Below, piece by piece: positions 10,862 to 21,112 of a DNA stretch of 60,000 nucleotides; the stretch's first letter is position 1, and each line of letters opens with the position of its first letter. The notes under the pieces were generated by a model. It did no database searches. It worked only from the letters and a program-made list of their open reading frames with translations, and had not been told where the DNA came from. The translations under genes were made by a program, and so were the position numbers. Origin of the DNA: Adiantum capillus-veneris (Eukaryota > Streptophyta > Polypodiopsida > Polypodiales > Pteridaceae); assembly GCA_014529385.2 (NCBI GenBank), contig CM043944.1, positions 180,443,740 through 180,503,739 of the forward strand, written 5' to 3'.

Positions 10862-11146
10862 TATTATGTCCCGCTCCCAGGAGAGGGGATCTAACCTAGA
10901 CGCCGTCGGGATGGGCTGCTAGTGTCCGAGTGAACGTAGTGTGAAACCGGCCAATGTGGCCGGCCATTATTATAAAAGGGAGGCCAAGGCCTCATTTGTA
11001 GTTATCGACCCCCCATTGGCAGAGTGCCAGTGGTTAGCTTGCGAGGCTAGGAGTACGAGAGGTCACCTCGAGGAGGTAAGGCGGGGTTGGTTTTCCGAAG
11101 CGTGTCTTTAGGCGGCCTGTGTAGCCCACTCCTTGGGTTCGTTTCA
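10862..11146 (+). repeat. Family-D 5' LTR
   Basis: This 285-bp LTR begins TATTATGTCCCGCTC, where the 3' copy has TGTTATGTCCCGCTC, so the terminal TG is mutated here. It ends GGGTTCGTTTCA directly before the PBS. It contains a TATA-like ATTATTATAAAAGGG (about 10,967) and the palindrome GGCCAATGTGGCCGGCC region. Confidence 0.9.
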
Positions 11147-11158
11147 TGGTATCAGAGC
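11147..11158 (+). other. Primer-binding site of element D
   Basis: TGGTATCAGAGC starts at the base after the LTR. It matches the initiator-Met tRNA primer site common in plant LTR elements. Confidence 0.9.
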
Positions 11159-11454
11159 CGACTTGGCTGGTTAGAGTCGAATAATCACTATTTCATGCAA
11201 GTTTTGATGAAATAACCGTTTAATTGATAATTTTCTTCTCATGAGCATGTTTGCAGGTGAAATTTAATGTGCTTCTCGCTGATTTTGTATAAAATTCAGC
11301 AATTTAGCAGTTGGAAGTGCTGAAAATCAATGGATTTTTATTGCTTTTGCTGATTTTTGATGAGAATCAATGACTTATTCATTGATTTGCTGACTAAATT
11401 CAGCGAACAGAAGCTTTAATCTTTCTCTGTGCTCCTCTTCTGTGCGAAGTACAA

Positions 11455-11560
<106 letters not shown>

Positions 11561-11859
11561 CTCTGAGCGGCCTGGTCACTTGGGGTTTTTTTTAAAGTAT
11601 GGTTTGAAACCTGTAGTTTATTAAGACTCACTAACAAAGACTAGAAAGTTTGCAAAGAATTCAGTTTTTGGCTCTGTTGCTTCTCTCCACCGCTCCTCTC
11701 TCTCACCCGCTCGCACTCCCGCGCTCCCGCCATCACTTGCTTGACTTTGGACGATTACGCCAACGCATAGCGCTCTTCGAAGTTCAACTTTTCGCGATCA
11801 AAAAGTGTAGAAAAGGCCCAGTTTCGCTTGAAATTTTCAGTTTTTCACACATTTCGCCA

Positions 11860-12769
11860 TGGATTCCTCCAACTCGGATGCGCAGCGTGACGACGCGCCA
11901 GGTAACATTCAAATTCCGTTTACGCATGCTCTATACACATGGATTACAAGTACTTTGTAGAACTTCGACCAGCGTGTTTCCGTTCAGAAAACGCAAACAT
12001 TAAAACGAAAATTCGCTTGGCCTCTCTCAAAGGGGCCGTGCAAGGGCTTGATTCTCGGCTTACTACTCTGGAAAATACGGTTCAATCGATGACTGTGCGT
12101 ATTTCTGAGGACGGAACCCATCTCCAACAACTGCAGACGCAGGTTGCTGCTTTTGGGCGTTCACAAGGTGGTCCAACTGCCACGATTCCGTACAAAACCA
12201 CTAATTTCTCGGGAGAAGAAGCGTTCACCTTCTACAAGGTGGATTCCGGGCACGCTGTGCGCTGGGATTACCATTGGGCCTTAATCAAGGACAAAGCCCC
12301 AACTGATGTCGAGGATGCAGTGGCAAAGGCCAGGACGTTCCATTTGATAAATGGAGCGATCTATGAGAAGAAAAGAACTTCAGACCATCAATCCGGTGAG
12401 GGCGCTTCAAGGAGCGAACCCCAATTCCAGCAAAAGTCCAAATCATCGCCGAGATCTTCTCAGGAGAAGAAGAAAGCCAAAAATGCTTCAATTGCTGATT
12501 CAGTGAAGAAGGGGGCTTACTTCGGATGTGGCCAAACATGTCACCAAATCAAGGATTGCCCCAACAACAAGACAAAGAAACCACAAGGTTGTCCTTCGGT
12601 TCAAATTCACGAGATCTCACGTAACTCTGATGTCATTCAAGTTAAAATCCATCATTTAGCGCACAGTTCATGCACTAATTGTACTTTTAGCACCAAAGTG
12701 TTTGATAAGCACGATCTTCTCCGTTTCCCTGGGAAGATCAATGGTCACGACGTGACCGTACTCGTTTAG
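11860..12769 (+). pseudogene. Element-D gag remnant
   Basis: The likely original start is the ATG at 11,860 (MDSSNSDAQRDD…). The main open frame (11,939-12,769) follows in another phase. It encodes a predicted coiled coil (LKGAVQGLDSRLTTLENTVQ…, about residues 30-70), a shortened gag core and a zinc knuckle near residue 185 in which the first Cys is Tyr and the Gly before His is Cys (YFGCGQTCHQIKDC). It ends GHDVTVLV and a stop, exactly where the protease D-S-G would begin, so that motif is deleted. The gene is not functional. Confidence 0.75.
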
Positions 12770-14152
12770 CTCAGACAATTTTGTGGATGTAAAATTGGTG
12801 CAGAAACTGAGACTGCGGACGCGAAACAGTGACCATGAGTATCGCGTGACGATGCTCGTGGCAAGAATATGGATGTATGGAATTAGATGGTTCCAATTTG
12901 TCGCTCGAGCTAGCTGACTACTAAAAGAACCTAGATTTCCACATCATGCGCCTAGATAGAGCAGATGTTATTTTACAAATTCCATGATTTTATGATAAAC
13001 AAGACTCATTGTATATAGACTATGTACATCACTCTCTTGTTTTTGTTAAGCAGGACATGCCTCATGTATATGTGTCGCTTTGTAATCACATTTCTGTAAA
13101 TAATGGTTTTGCAATACCAGTTGTTATTGTTTTGAAAATGTATAAAGATACAAAGTCTTTTGATGTTGACTTTTATCAATGTGTACCATCTGCTTGGTTT
13201 AATTCATTAGTGCTTGGTACTTCTGTCACTGAATTTCGTAAAAATGTTTCATGTTGTTGTGTTGAACTTACGGATTCCAATGAATCCAACCTTATCCGAG
13301 AAATCATGACTAATTTCAAGGATGTTTCCTCCGATGATCTACCTCCTGGCTTGCCGCCTTCGAGAGGACTCATGGCATTGAGTTGGTGGCCGGTAGTCAA
13401 CCCTTCTCAAAGCAACCCTATCAGTTTAGTAAAACCGAGGAGGACAAGATTCAGCGGCAGCTAAAAGATTATCTCGATAGAGGGGAGCGACAATGTTACT
13501 TTCTCCGAAGAAGGATAACACTATGCGTTTTTGCGTAGATTACAAGGGGTTGAATAAGCTTACTGTCAAAAACAAGTATCCGCTCCCGCGTATGGGCAAT
13601 CTGATAGATCGACTCCATGAGGCGTTGTATTTTACGAAGATAGACCTGCACTCAGGCTATCACCAAATACGGATCAAACTGGAAGATGTTCCCAAAACGG
13701 GTTTCCATACGCGTTATGGTCAGTATGAGTTTTTCGTCTTGCCTTTTGGTTTGACCAATGCTCCAACCACGTTTCAGCAGATGATGAATAATCTGCTGAG
13801 ACCATTTTTAGGTAGCTTCGTTGTTGTATTTCTCAATGACATCTTGATCTACAGTCGAAGTTTATCTGAGCACTTAGCGTATATACGCAATGTTCTCAAG
13901 GTACTGAGAACTGAGAATCTTTATGCTAAGGCTTCTAACTGTGAATTCTTTAAGAAAGAGCTTCTGTACTTGGGTCACATCATTACTCACGATGTAATTC
14001 GTGTTGACCCTGAAAAGTTGGATAAAGTGCGAAATTGGCCCATTCTGAAGAATGTGCGCCAAGTGAAGTCCTCTTTAAGCTTTACAAGATTCTTTCGCAA
14101 ATTTATCAAGGATTACTCTAGAGTTGTTTTGCTCCGCTTACGCAACTTTTAA
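12770..14152 (+). pseudogene. Element-D protease tail and reverse transcriptase
   Basis: A protease C-terminal remnant (12,780-12,900) and a spacer (ORF 13,009-13,464, with EIMTNFKDVSSDDLPPGLPP, the linker before RT) precede an RT ORF at 13,493-14,152. The RT has [32 protein letters not shown] and [16 protein letters not shown]. The active-site block reads FLNDILIYS instead of the usual (Y/F)(L/V/I)DDILIYS, so the first catalytic Asp is Asn and the enzyme should be dead. There is a frame change around 13,440-13,490. Confidence 0.85.
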
Positions 14153-14209
14153 AAGGAGGGGTGAAAGGGCCGAAGACTTCAAGTCCTCACCGTAAAGGTA
14201 ACCCCCCTG

Positions 14210-15341
14210 TTGTCTGGAATGAGCGTCATCGACGAGAGCTTTCGGACACTAAAGCACTTGGTGACTATTGCGCCAATATTGCACATTGTGGATCCTAGCA
14301 AACCGTTTGTGGTTGAAATGGATGCTAGTGATTATGCCATTGGTGCGGCGTTATACCAGGATGGACGTCCTGTTGCGTTTGAAAGTAAGAAACTTTCTGA
14401 CGCTAGGATGCGTTATCCAACGTATGAGAAGGAGCTTTACGCCGTAGTCCACGCCTTGAGGACATGGCGACACTACTTGTATGGCTCTACGTTTGCTGCA
14501 TGGACAGACCATCACTCTTTGCGCTATGTCAGGGTGATCTCAGAGGTCAGAAGGCTAGATGGGTTGAGCTTATGCAAGAGTTTGACTTTGAGATCTGTTA
14601 TATAAAGGATTCAGCAATCGAGTTGCTGACGCACTCAACAGGATTCCTGAAGTTAATGCCTTGTCTATGGTTGAAATCTCGACGGATTTCTATCTCTCTC
14701 TCCGACGGCTATGTCGTTCAGATAGCAATTTTGGCAATATATGGAACGAGATCGAAGCGGGGCATGTACAGGCTTGGGTGGTCCGGAGACCCAAGTGAGT
14801 CTTGTCGGAGAGACGAGACAACGACAATATTCCATTAGAGGTGGACTATTGTTCAAAAATGGAAAAGTCTACGTGCCGGAAATCGATGAGGTTCGACAAA
14901 GGATTTTGTTTGAATGCCACGATGTTCCTAGCGCTGGGCACCCAGGCATCCAGAGAACTTTGGCTTTGGTTAAGCAATATTTCTATTGGCCAAGGATGTG
15001 CTCTTACATAGAGAGCTATGTGAAGAGATGCGCTCAATGTCAAGTCAATAAGGCAGAGCACCTTAAGAAAGCTGACCTGCTACATCCATTGGAAATCCCG
15101 AATGCCAAGTGGCAGAGTACTTCCATGGACTTCATCGTTGGTTTGCCAAATACTAGTCGGGGCAATGACGCCATTTGGGTTGTGGTCGATAGACTCACAA
15201 AAATGGGAAGTTTATACCAACGAAGTCGATAGTAAAAAGCCACGAGTTCGCGGTAGACCAGCTTTATAAGTTGTATGGTCTGCCAGAGGATATCGTTAGT
15301 GATTGAGATACTAAGTTCACTGGCCGATTTTAGCGAGATGT
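14210..15341 (+). pseudogene. Element-D RNase H and integrase N-terminal part
   Basis: RNase H occupies 14,210-14,605 (VEMDASDYAIGAALYQDGRP, YEKELYAVVHAL, TDHHSLRYV), with a frameshift in the middle. Integrase follows at 14,741-15,232: an HHCC zinc domain (H…GHPGIQRTL…CAQCQ) and the first catalytic Asp in SMDFIVGLP. Further on, YGLPEDIVSD carries the second Asp, followed by a stop and the hAT insertion at 15,342-15,350. The C-terminal half continues beyond the transposon at 18,702. Confidence 0.85.
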
Positions 15342-15359
15342 GTTTGCTCCAGAGTTACC

Positions 15360-15560
15360 AGGGAACGGGTATTTCCTTGCTTGGAACGCCGGAACGGCAT
15401 TCCGGCAGGTCGGCAGTGAATGGAACGCCCCGGAACGGACTGCCGTTCCGACAGTCGGGGTCTTACCGGAACGGCCGGCCGGAACGCGTTCGGAACGGGG
15501 CCAGAACGGCGGAACGGACGGAGCATCCGGAACGGCAGAACTGCAACGGATATAAACGGG
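15360..15560 (+). promoter_or_regulatory. Left subterminal GGAACG repeat zone of the hAT element
   Basis: About eleven copies of GGAACG or its complement occur within 200 bp of the left TIR. A matching cluster of about seven CGTTCC copies lies at 18,600-18,690. In characterised hAT elements such clusters are transposase-binding sites; that role is inferred here. Confidence 0.7.
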
Positions 15561-15644
15561 CAGAAATTTGAAAATTTCTAACGTTTAGAAAACGGGCAGT
15601 AAGCCCTCAAAAGCTATATATTGCCAAGCCTTCACACCCTTTTC

Positions 15645-15905
15645 CTTCACAAGCTCTCAAGCTCTCTTGCTCTCAAGCTCTCTTGCAAGTTGCTCTAGCC
15701 TCTCAACTTGCAAGCTCTATTGCTCTTGAGTCTCTAGCTCTCAAGGCTCATTGCTCAAGCTTCAATCTCTCAAGCTCTCAAGCTACCAACTTCCAAGCTC
15801 TCAAGCTCTCAACCTACCAAGCTCTCAAGCTCTCAAGCATCAAGCTCTCAAGCTCTCTCTTGCTCTCGAGTCTCAAGGCTTTAAGCCTCAAGCTCTCTCG
15901 AGTCT
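15645..15905 (+). repeat. Degenerate CTCAAGCT repeat in the hAT 5' leader
   Basis: A pyrimidine-rich array of short units (CTCAAGCT, CTCTCAAG, AACTTGC) fills the region just before the transposase start codon. Copies are irregular, so it is an old or slippage-driven array. It probably forms the 5' untranslated leader. Confidence 0.75.
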
Positions 15906-15932
15906 CCTTCCAATTTCCATCATCTAGATTCC

Positions 15933-17990
15933 ATGGCCTCTTCTTCTCGTTCAACCCCCTCCGTTCATGCGGGCAACACTCAAAAGGCGAAGGAATGGTC
16001 ATGGTGGGATGAAGTGACCTCGGAGGGCACCTTGTCGGCGGCGGGAGGTTCTCATGCATGGGCATGCAAGCTATGCTCCTACACACGGAAAGGGGGGCAT
16101 GACAAAGTGAGGGCACACTTTCTTCAAGTGCCGGGACATGAGGTGAGATTTTGCTCCAACGTAACCATCGAGAAGAGGAAGGACCTCGAGAAAAAGGATC
16201 GGCAATTCAACCACAAAACCAAGCCCGCACGCAAAGGTATTTATCCAAAGACCCTCATTTTCCCTTCTTCCTCTCTACCCGGTGTAGGTGTTGGTGCATC
16301 TTCACAAGGTCCAAAACGTCGCCAAAGGACCCTTGCCACCTCTTGGGACCCAAAGAAAGGAAGAGGTGGATGCGGCCGTGGCTCGATTCTTCTATCACGA
16401 CCATATCCCATTTGTCGCGGCGAGGTATGTTCATTGTTTTATGATTTATCAATCTTCTCTCTCATTTCTTCCGTTATCATCGTTTCCACTTTTTTGATAC
16501 TAACCTCTTCTATGTTTGATCGAAATAGGCCGGAGTATTGGAAAGTCATGGTGCAACGGATAGGAGAGTATGGCACCGGCTATGTGCCGCCATCTTCAGA
16601 GGCTCTCCGAACCACCTTGCTCGATCCAGAGAAGGCTATCGTGGAGCAAGCAACCCTCAACATTCAACGTCTTTGGGCAAAACATGGCGTTTCCCTCATT
16701 GCCGACAGATGGAGTGATACAAGGAAGAGATCTATCCATGGTCTCGTCGCATACTCCAGTGGAGAGATGTACTTTGTGCACACTCATGATGCCACTGAGA
16801 GTGGCAAGTCCGCCGATGTCCTCTCTGCAGAGTGGACAACGGCCATAGAAACCATCGGTGAGCAACACGTGGTGGCCTTTGTCATAGATGGGGAGGCATC
16901 AAACAGGGCAGCAGCAGCTATCATAGAGGGCCACTATCCGCATGTGACAGTGTGCTTTTGCATGGCACACTGCTTGAACAACCTTCTAAAAGACATCGGC
17001 AAGCTAGACTGGATTGCTCCAGTCATTGCTGATGCAATGAAGATGGTTACTTTCATCGGCAATCACAACTTGGTTCGGAGTGAGTACCTCAAGAGGTCGG
17101 GCGGCAAAGTGCTTCTAAAGTATTCAGATACCCGCTTCGCATTCAACTTTCTTCTTGTGCGCAGGCTGTCTGAATGTCAAAATGCGGTCCGACAGGTCTT
17201 CATCACTGATGAGTTCACCACCTCCCCCTATGCAAAGACAGTTGCAAGGATTTTGTGCAAGGATAAGGCAGAGGATCTTGAGTTCTGGAAGGAGCTCAAG
17301 AGTCTAGATGCACAGGTAAAACCGGTGGTTCATTTGCTTCGAGTTCTGGATGGCATGGATCCTTGCATTGGCAAGATTTATGAGACAATGGACCGCATGA
17401 TTGAGCAGCTTGCACAGCTTGAGCCGAACGCAGAGCGATATGAGGAGATCCATGTGCTTTGCAGCTCGAGGTGGAATTCATATGCCTCTCCTTTACACGG
17501 GGCAGCGTACATGGTGGATCCAGAGTTCCAGGGTGCAGGGCAAGAGACAGATAGGGAAGTCATGAACCAATTTACAGAGATCTTAAACAAGATGGTTCTA
17601 GACAGAGATGGGCGATGCATTGTCAGAGATCAGCTGAGACAGTACAGAGAGATGCGGGGGGTCATTTGGCAGTCCAGATGCTCAGATTGATCGCAGGAAA
17701 ATAGGTTCAGTGCTTTGGTGGGAGGACTATGGCTATGATGGCCCTGAGCTTCAGAGATTGGCGATCCGTATTCTCAACCAGTCAGTTAGTACCTCATGCT
17801 TGTGGAGCAATTGTGGAGTACCTTTAGCCACATTGCTTCCAAGAAGAGAAAAGAAATCGTGAGTGGAGAGCTTCAAATGATCTTCGTCTCGCAAATTTGA
17901 AAATGCTTTGCAGACAAACAAAACATCCTTTTACAAGATCACTTCAAAGGCTTTTTAGGCGGGTGGAGGAGGCAACATCCTCACACCAGG
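15933..17990 (+). pseudogene. hAT transposase (BED zinc finger, DUF659, dimerisation domain)
   Basis: The ATG at 15,933 follows the CT-rich leader. Residues about 25-75 form a BED-type zinc finger (W-W-DEVT, CKLC, then His residues and a Cys). The linker SSQGPKRRQRTLATSWDPK changes frame near 16,359, where a 1-base change moves reading to the frame of KEEVDAAVARFFYHDHIPF. A spliceosomal intron fits 16,425-16,528 (GTATGT…AAATAG), joining …VAAR to PEYWKVM in phase. The DUF659 and catalytic region follows (EYGTGYVPPSSEALRTTLL, WSDTRKRS, FVIDGEASNRAAA, CMAHCLNNLLKDIG). The C-terminal dimerisation block (GPELQRLAIRILNQSVSTSC, WSTFSHIASKKR) is reached only after two more frame changes at about 17,665 and 17,800. 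It looks recently inactivated. Confidence 0.9.
16425..16528 (+). other. Probable intron in the hAT transposase gene
   Basis: The 104-bp segment begins GTATGTTC and ends GAAATAG, is AT/T-rich and contains a TACTAAC branch-point-like sequence (about 16,499). Removing it joins two stretches of the transposase in one frame at a position where hAT proteins are continuous. Confidence 0.8.
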
Positions 17991-18701
17991 TACTTCATCT
18001 CCACCCACATCCACTCATGACTCTAAACCTCGATCGATGAGGAATGGATGAGGATGATGATTTACAGCCGGCTACTACGATAGGCCTCTCAGGCTAGGAT
18101 CTCTTGCCTCTTGAGTCTTTGCCATTTATCCTTACCTTTTTGCCCTTTATGGCTGCTTGCGCCCAGTGCCTTGCCCTCTTTGCCATTTGTAGCTACTAGC
18201 ATCTTTATGGTATTTGTCACCTTCAGTCTTTTGGTATTGTGGTCACTGAAGTCTGGTTTGAACTTTGCCCCCCTTTGGTTTTTTTGTAGTACCTTGGCCG
18301 CTGGCGGCCCTTGAGGCTTGTTACTATGTTAGCCATAATTAATTCCAAAGTGTTATCTCTGACTACTACTCTTGCAATTATTTGAGAGCATTGTGTATGT
18401 ACTATGGGCATTGTGTTTTCTCATTGTTGTTCATCTGGCTATGTACTTTGAAGTTTGGGCGCCTCACATCCCAATCAAGTCATAATAAGGTTAAATGGTC
18501 TTCAAATCGTGTTTTTTGTGGGTATTAGAGTCAAAGTACTCTAATACTACTTGTATTCAAACACATAACGCTAAAAAAAATAATATTTGGGTGTTTTTTT
18601 AGCATGCCGTTCCGCGCCGTTCCCGTTCCGAGCCCATTCCCGTTCCCCCGTTCCGCAGGGAGGCCCGTCGCCGTTCCTGTTCCGCGTTCCGGGTAACTCT
18701 G
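17991..18701 (+). other. 3' untranslated and right subterminal region of the hAT element
   Basis: I see no coding signal. The region is T-rich (about 18,100-18,420), then has an A-run (18,571-18,579), the right subterminal CGTTCC cluster (18,600-18,690) and the right TIR ending at 18,701. Confidence 0.7.
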
Positions 18702-19510
18702 GTTTGCTCATCTTCAGACGAAAGTTGAGTATGTCGTCTTCTAACCATCCTGAGCCGACGGACAAACTGAGAGGATGAATCAGATGTTAGAGGACATGTT
18801 GAGAGCCTATGTCTCTCACCAGCAGTCTGATTGGGAAAGGTATCTTTCACAATTAGAGTTTGCCTACAATAGTAGCAAGCACTCTGCTACTAGATTTAGC
18901 CCATTCATGCTGATGTATGGATTTGAGCCTAAATCCCGATTGCTTTTGGCTTAGAGATCGAGTCACTACTTATGCTAATCAAAAGAGATCTCCGAACTGG
19001 CTAAGGACAGTATAAGATCGGCTCGAGATCGAGTCACTACTTATGCTAATCAAAAGAGATCTCCGAGGACTCTAGAGGTGGGACAATGGGTCTATCTGAA
19101 GATACCCAAAGATTCCAAGACCATGAGAACGGGGAAGCATTATAAGCTTTCAGCTAGATATTCTTAGTCACAAAGAAAATTGGCCAAGTTGCCTATAAAC
19201 TCGCTCTTCCTTCGGATGTTAGTGTACATCCAGTGTTTCATGTCAACCGCCTTAAGAGTAAAATTAGGCGAAACCGACGTTGTTGTGTCTATCGAGGAAA
19301 ATGTATGGAAAGATATGCAAAATGAGTATTTCCTCAAGAACCAGAGGCAATTTTATATCATCGTACCCGTCATTCGCGCCAAAAGGCTTATGGCATGTAC
19401 TTAGTTAAATGGAAAAGTCAATCTAAAAGGTTCGCCACTTGGGAATCAATTAGAGCTTTGAAAGCTCAGTATCCCCACTTCATTGATGAGGACATCAATG
19501 GTTCACAAAG
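18702..19510 (+). pseudogene. Element-D integrase C-terminal part and chromodomain
   Basis: After the hAT TSD the integrase resumes with ADGQTERMNQMLEDML, which contains the catalytic Glu, and LEFAYNSSKHSATRFSPFMLMYG. A 41-bp direct repeat (18,955-18,995 and 19,026-19,066) disrupts the frame. The linker then leads to a chromodomain-like C-terminus (MYLVKWKSQSKRFATWESI, from about 19,395). Stops and frame changes make it inactive. Confidence 0.85.
18955..19066 (+). repeat. 41-bp direct repeat inside element-D integrase
   Basis: The 41 bp beginning AGATCGAGTCACTACTTATG occur at 18,955-18,995 and again at 19,026-19,066, 71 bp apart. The 30 bp between them end in GGCTCG. This is a local tandem duplication that shifts the reading frame. 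Confidence 0.9.
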
Positions 19511-19519
19511 GGGGACGTA

Positions 19520-21084
19520 TGTTATGTCCCGCTCACAGAAGAGGGGATCTAGCCTAGATGCCGTCGGGATGGGCATCCAATGTCCGGGCAGATGTAGTGT
19601 GAAACAGGTCAATGTGGCCGGCCATTATTATAAAAGGGAGGCCAAGGCCTCATTTGCAGTTATCGACCCCCCCACTAGTAGAGTGCCAGTGGTTAGCCGG
19701 CGAGGCTAGAAGTGTGCGAGGTCACCTCGAGGAGGTGAGGCCGGGTGGTATGGGACACTCGGTCTTACAGGCGCAAGCCTACGTCCTGGAACACTGGCCC
19801 CAGCACGGGGGAGCTGCCGGATTGTGGCTATGGTTGTCACGTGGCACATCCAACCCTATGTGTCGGTGGACAAGCTACTTCATAACAAGGGTTCCGTCAA
19901 TCCAATCAGTCTACATTAGCAAGTGTTCTGGCACTTTTGTGAGTTTGTCCCAGACCGTGCATGTCCAGACACTTAGTGTAGATGCATATCCTCTGGTTGC
20001 ACACAGCATGATCATAAGCATTCCCATCAGAATCCTTCAGGGGGAGTTTCCAGTGCATTTAGCCTATTTTCCCTATTTTTGACATTTTTCACTTATTATT
20101 TTTAAGTGACTTTTGTTAGAGATAGGCAGGGAAAATTGAGTAAGTTTGTATATAAGCAAAACCTAGACTAGCACTAATTGGCAGAAGAGGCAACAGGAGC
20201 CAAGCTCAACAGGCAACTTCTCAAGCAAGAACCTTGGTGGTTTCCCCTCCAAGCCAAGATCCCATCCCTGGCGATTCCATCAAGCAGTCCTCCCTAGCGT
20301 TTTTCATCACATCGCCCTAGCCTCTCAATACTTGGCGTTTTTCAGCAAGTCTCACCGCAAGCAGATCAACATCCCTAGTGTTTTTCCCAAGCCTAGCGTT
20401 TCCAGATTTGCAGCATTTAGCAATGGCGTTTTCAGCAATGAAGCAACATCAGATTCAGCCTTAAAAGACCTGCAGTTTCAGCTCTAAAAGACCATCAGTT
20501 TCAGCCCAAAGGAACATCAGTTTTCAGCCCTAAGACACGCAGATGTTTAGCCATAAAGAGCAGCAAGGGCAGCGTTTTCTTTTGCGTTTTCAGCCGCAGC
20601 AGATTTCAGCCCATTAGCGTTTTTGGACAGCAGATAAGAAGTAGCACATTTCAGCCCTTAGATCGGTTTCGCCGTCTGCGTCGTCGTCATCGACGTAGTC
20701 TAGACTTGCATCAGTTTCATGCTTTTGTACCAATTTGTGCAATCAATCGTAGACCACTCTCGCCAATGAGAGTGGGGCCTTCGGAGGAGGGGTTTTTTTA
20801 CGTCTCTGGTGTCGTATTCTCTTCTCTCTCTATCTCTCAGTCTCATACACTTGCACGCACAGTGTCCATTCACTATGTTGTGATCATTGCACCCCCTCAT
20901 TAAGAACGGAAGGCTCTCCCTTCCATAAGAACAAAAAGAAACCTTGTGCACAGTTCGGAGCACTCGTCTTGAGCAAAGTTCAAACATTCATTCCGCTGCA
21001 CCTTACAATGGTCGGGTGGTTCGTCCGACGCGTGTCTGTAGGCGGTCCGTGTAGCCGGGAGATCCATTCCCTGGGTTCATTTCA
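19520..21084 (+). repeat. Family-D 3' LTR (interrupted)
   Basis: It begins TGTTATGTCCCGCTC after a PPT, matches the 5' LTR to about 19,740, and resumes after the solo family-A LTR to end CTGGGTTCATTTCA at 21,084. It contains about 90 bp (about 19,745-19,829) that the 5' LTR lacks, so a further small insertion or a 5' deletion occurred. Confidence 0.88.
19835..21007 (+). mobile_element. Family-A solo LTR with TSD ATGGT
   Basis: It runs TGTCACGTGGCACATCC … GCTGCACCTTACA (1,173 bp). ATGGT at 19,830-19,834 and 21,008-21,012 is a perfect TSD. It contains a TATA box (about 20,148, GTATATAAGC), AGCGTTTT units (about 20,300-20,640), the hairpin CCACTCTC(6)GAGAGTGG (20,754-20,775) and a second hairpin GGAAGG(5)CCTTCC (20,908-20,924). 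It sits within the 3' LTR of element D. Confidence 0.95.
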
Positions 21085-21089
21085 CCGCC

Positions 21090-21107
21090 ATTGTCTCAAA
21101 CGAGTGG
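21090..21107 (-). pseudogene. LINE RT fragment between two insertions
   Basis: These 18 bp are the original LINE sequence left between element D and a solo LTR. On the minus strand they encode the residues leading into WRPITLL (TTRLRQW…). They link the fragments at 22,178-22,335 and 10,563-10,856 into one ORF2. Confidence 0.7.
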
Positions 21108-21112
21108 TGTCT

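Larger units (their letters stand above)
15350..18701 (+). mobile_element. hAT DNA transposon with 8-bp TSD
   Basis: The terminal inverted repeats begin CAGAGTTACC at both ends (15,350-15,359, and the complement ending at 18,701). The flanking direct repeats GTTTGCTC at 15,342-15,349 and 18,702-18,709 are a perfect 8-bp TSD, as expected for hAT elements. Removing the element restores the integrase frame of family D. Subterminal zones are packed with GGAACG/CGTTCC motifs, about eleven on the left and seven on the right. It carries one transposase gene in plus orientation. Total length is 3,352 bp. Confidence 0.96.

Noticed and set aside
16233-16287. Possible first intron of the hAT transposase
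   Set aside because: GTATTT…GTGTAG boundaries exist, but the roughly 54-bp length is short for a plant intron and reading through is equally possible, so I left it uncalled.
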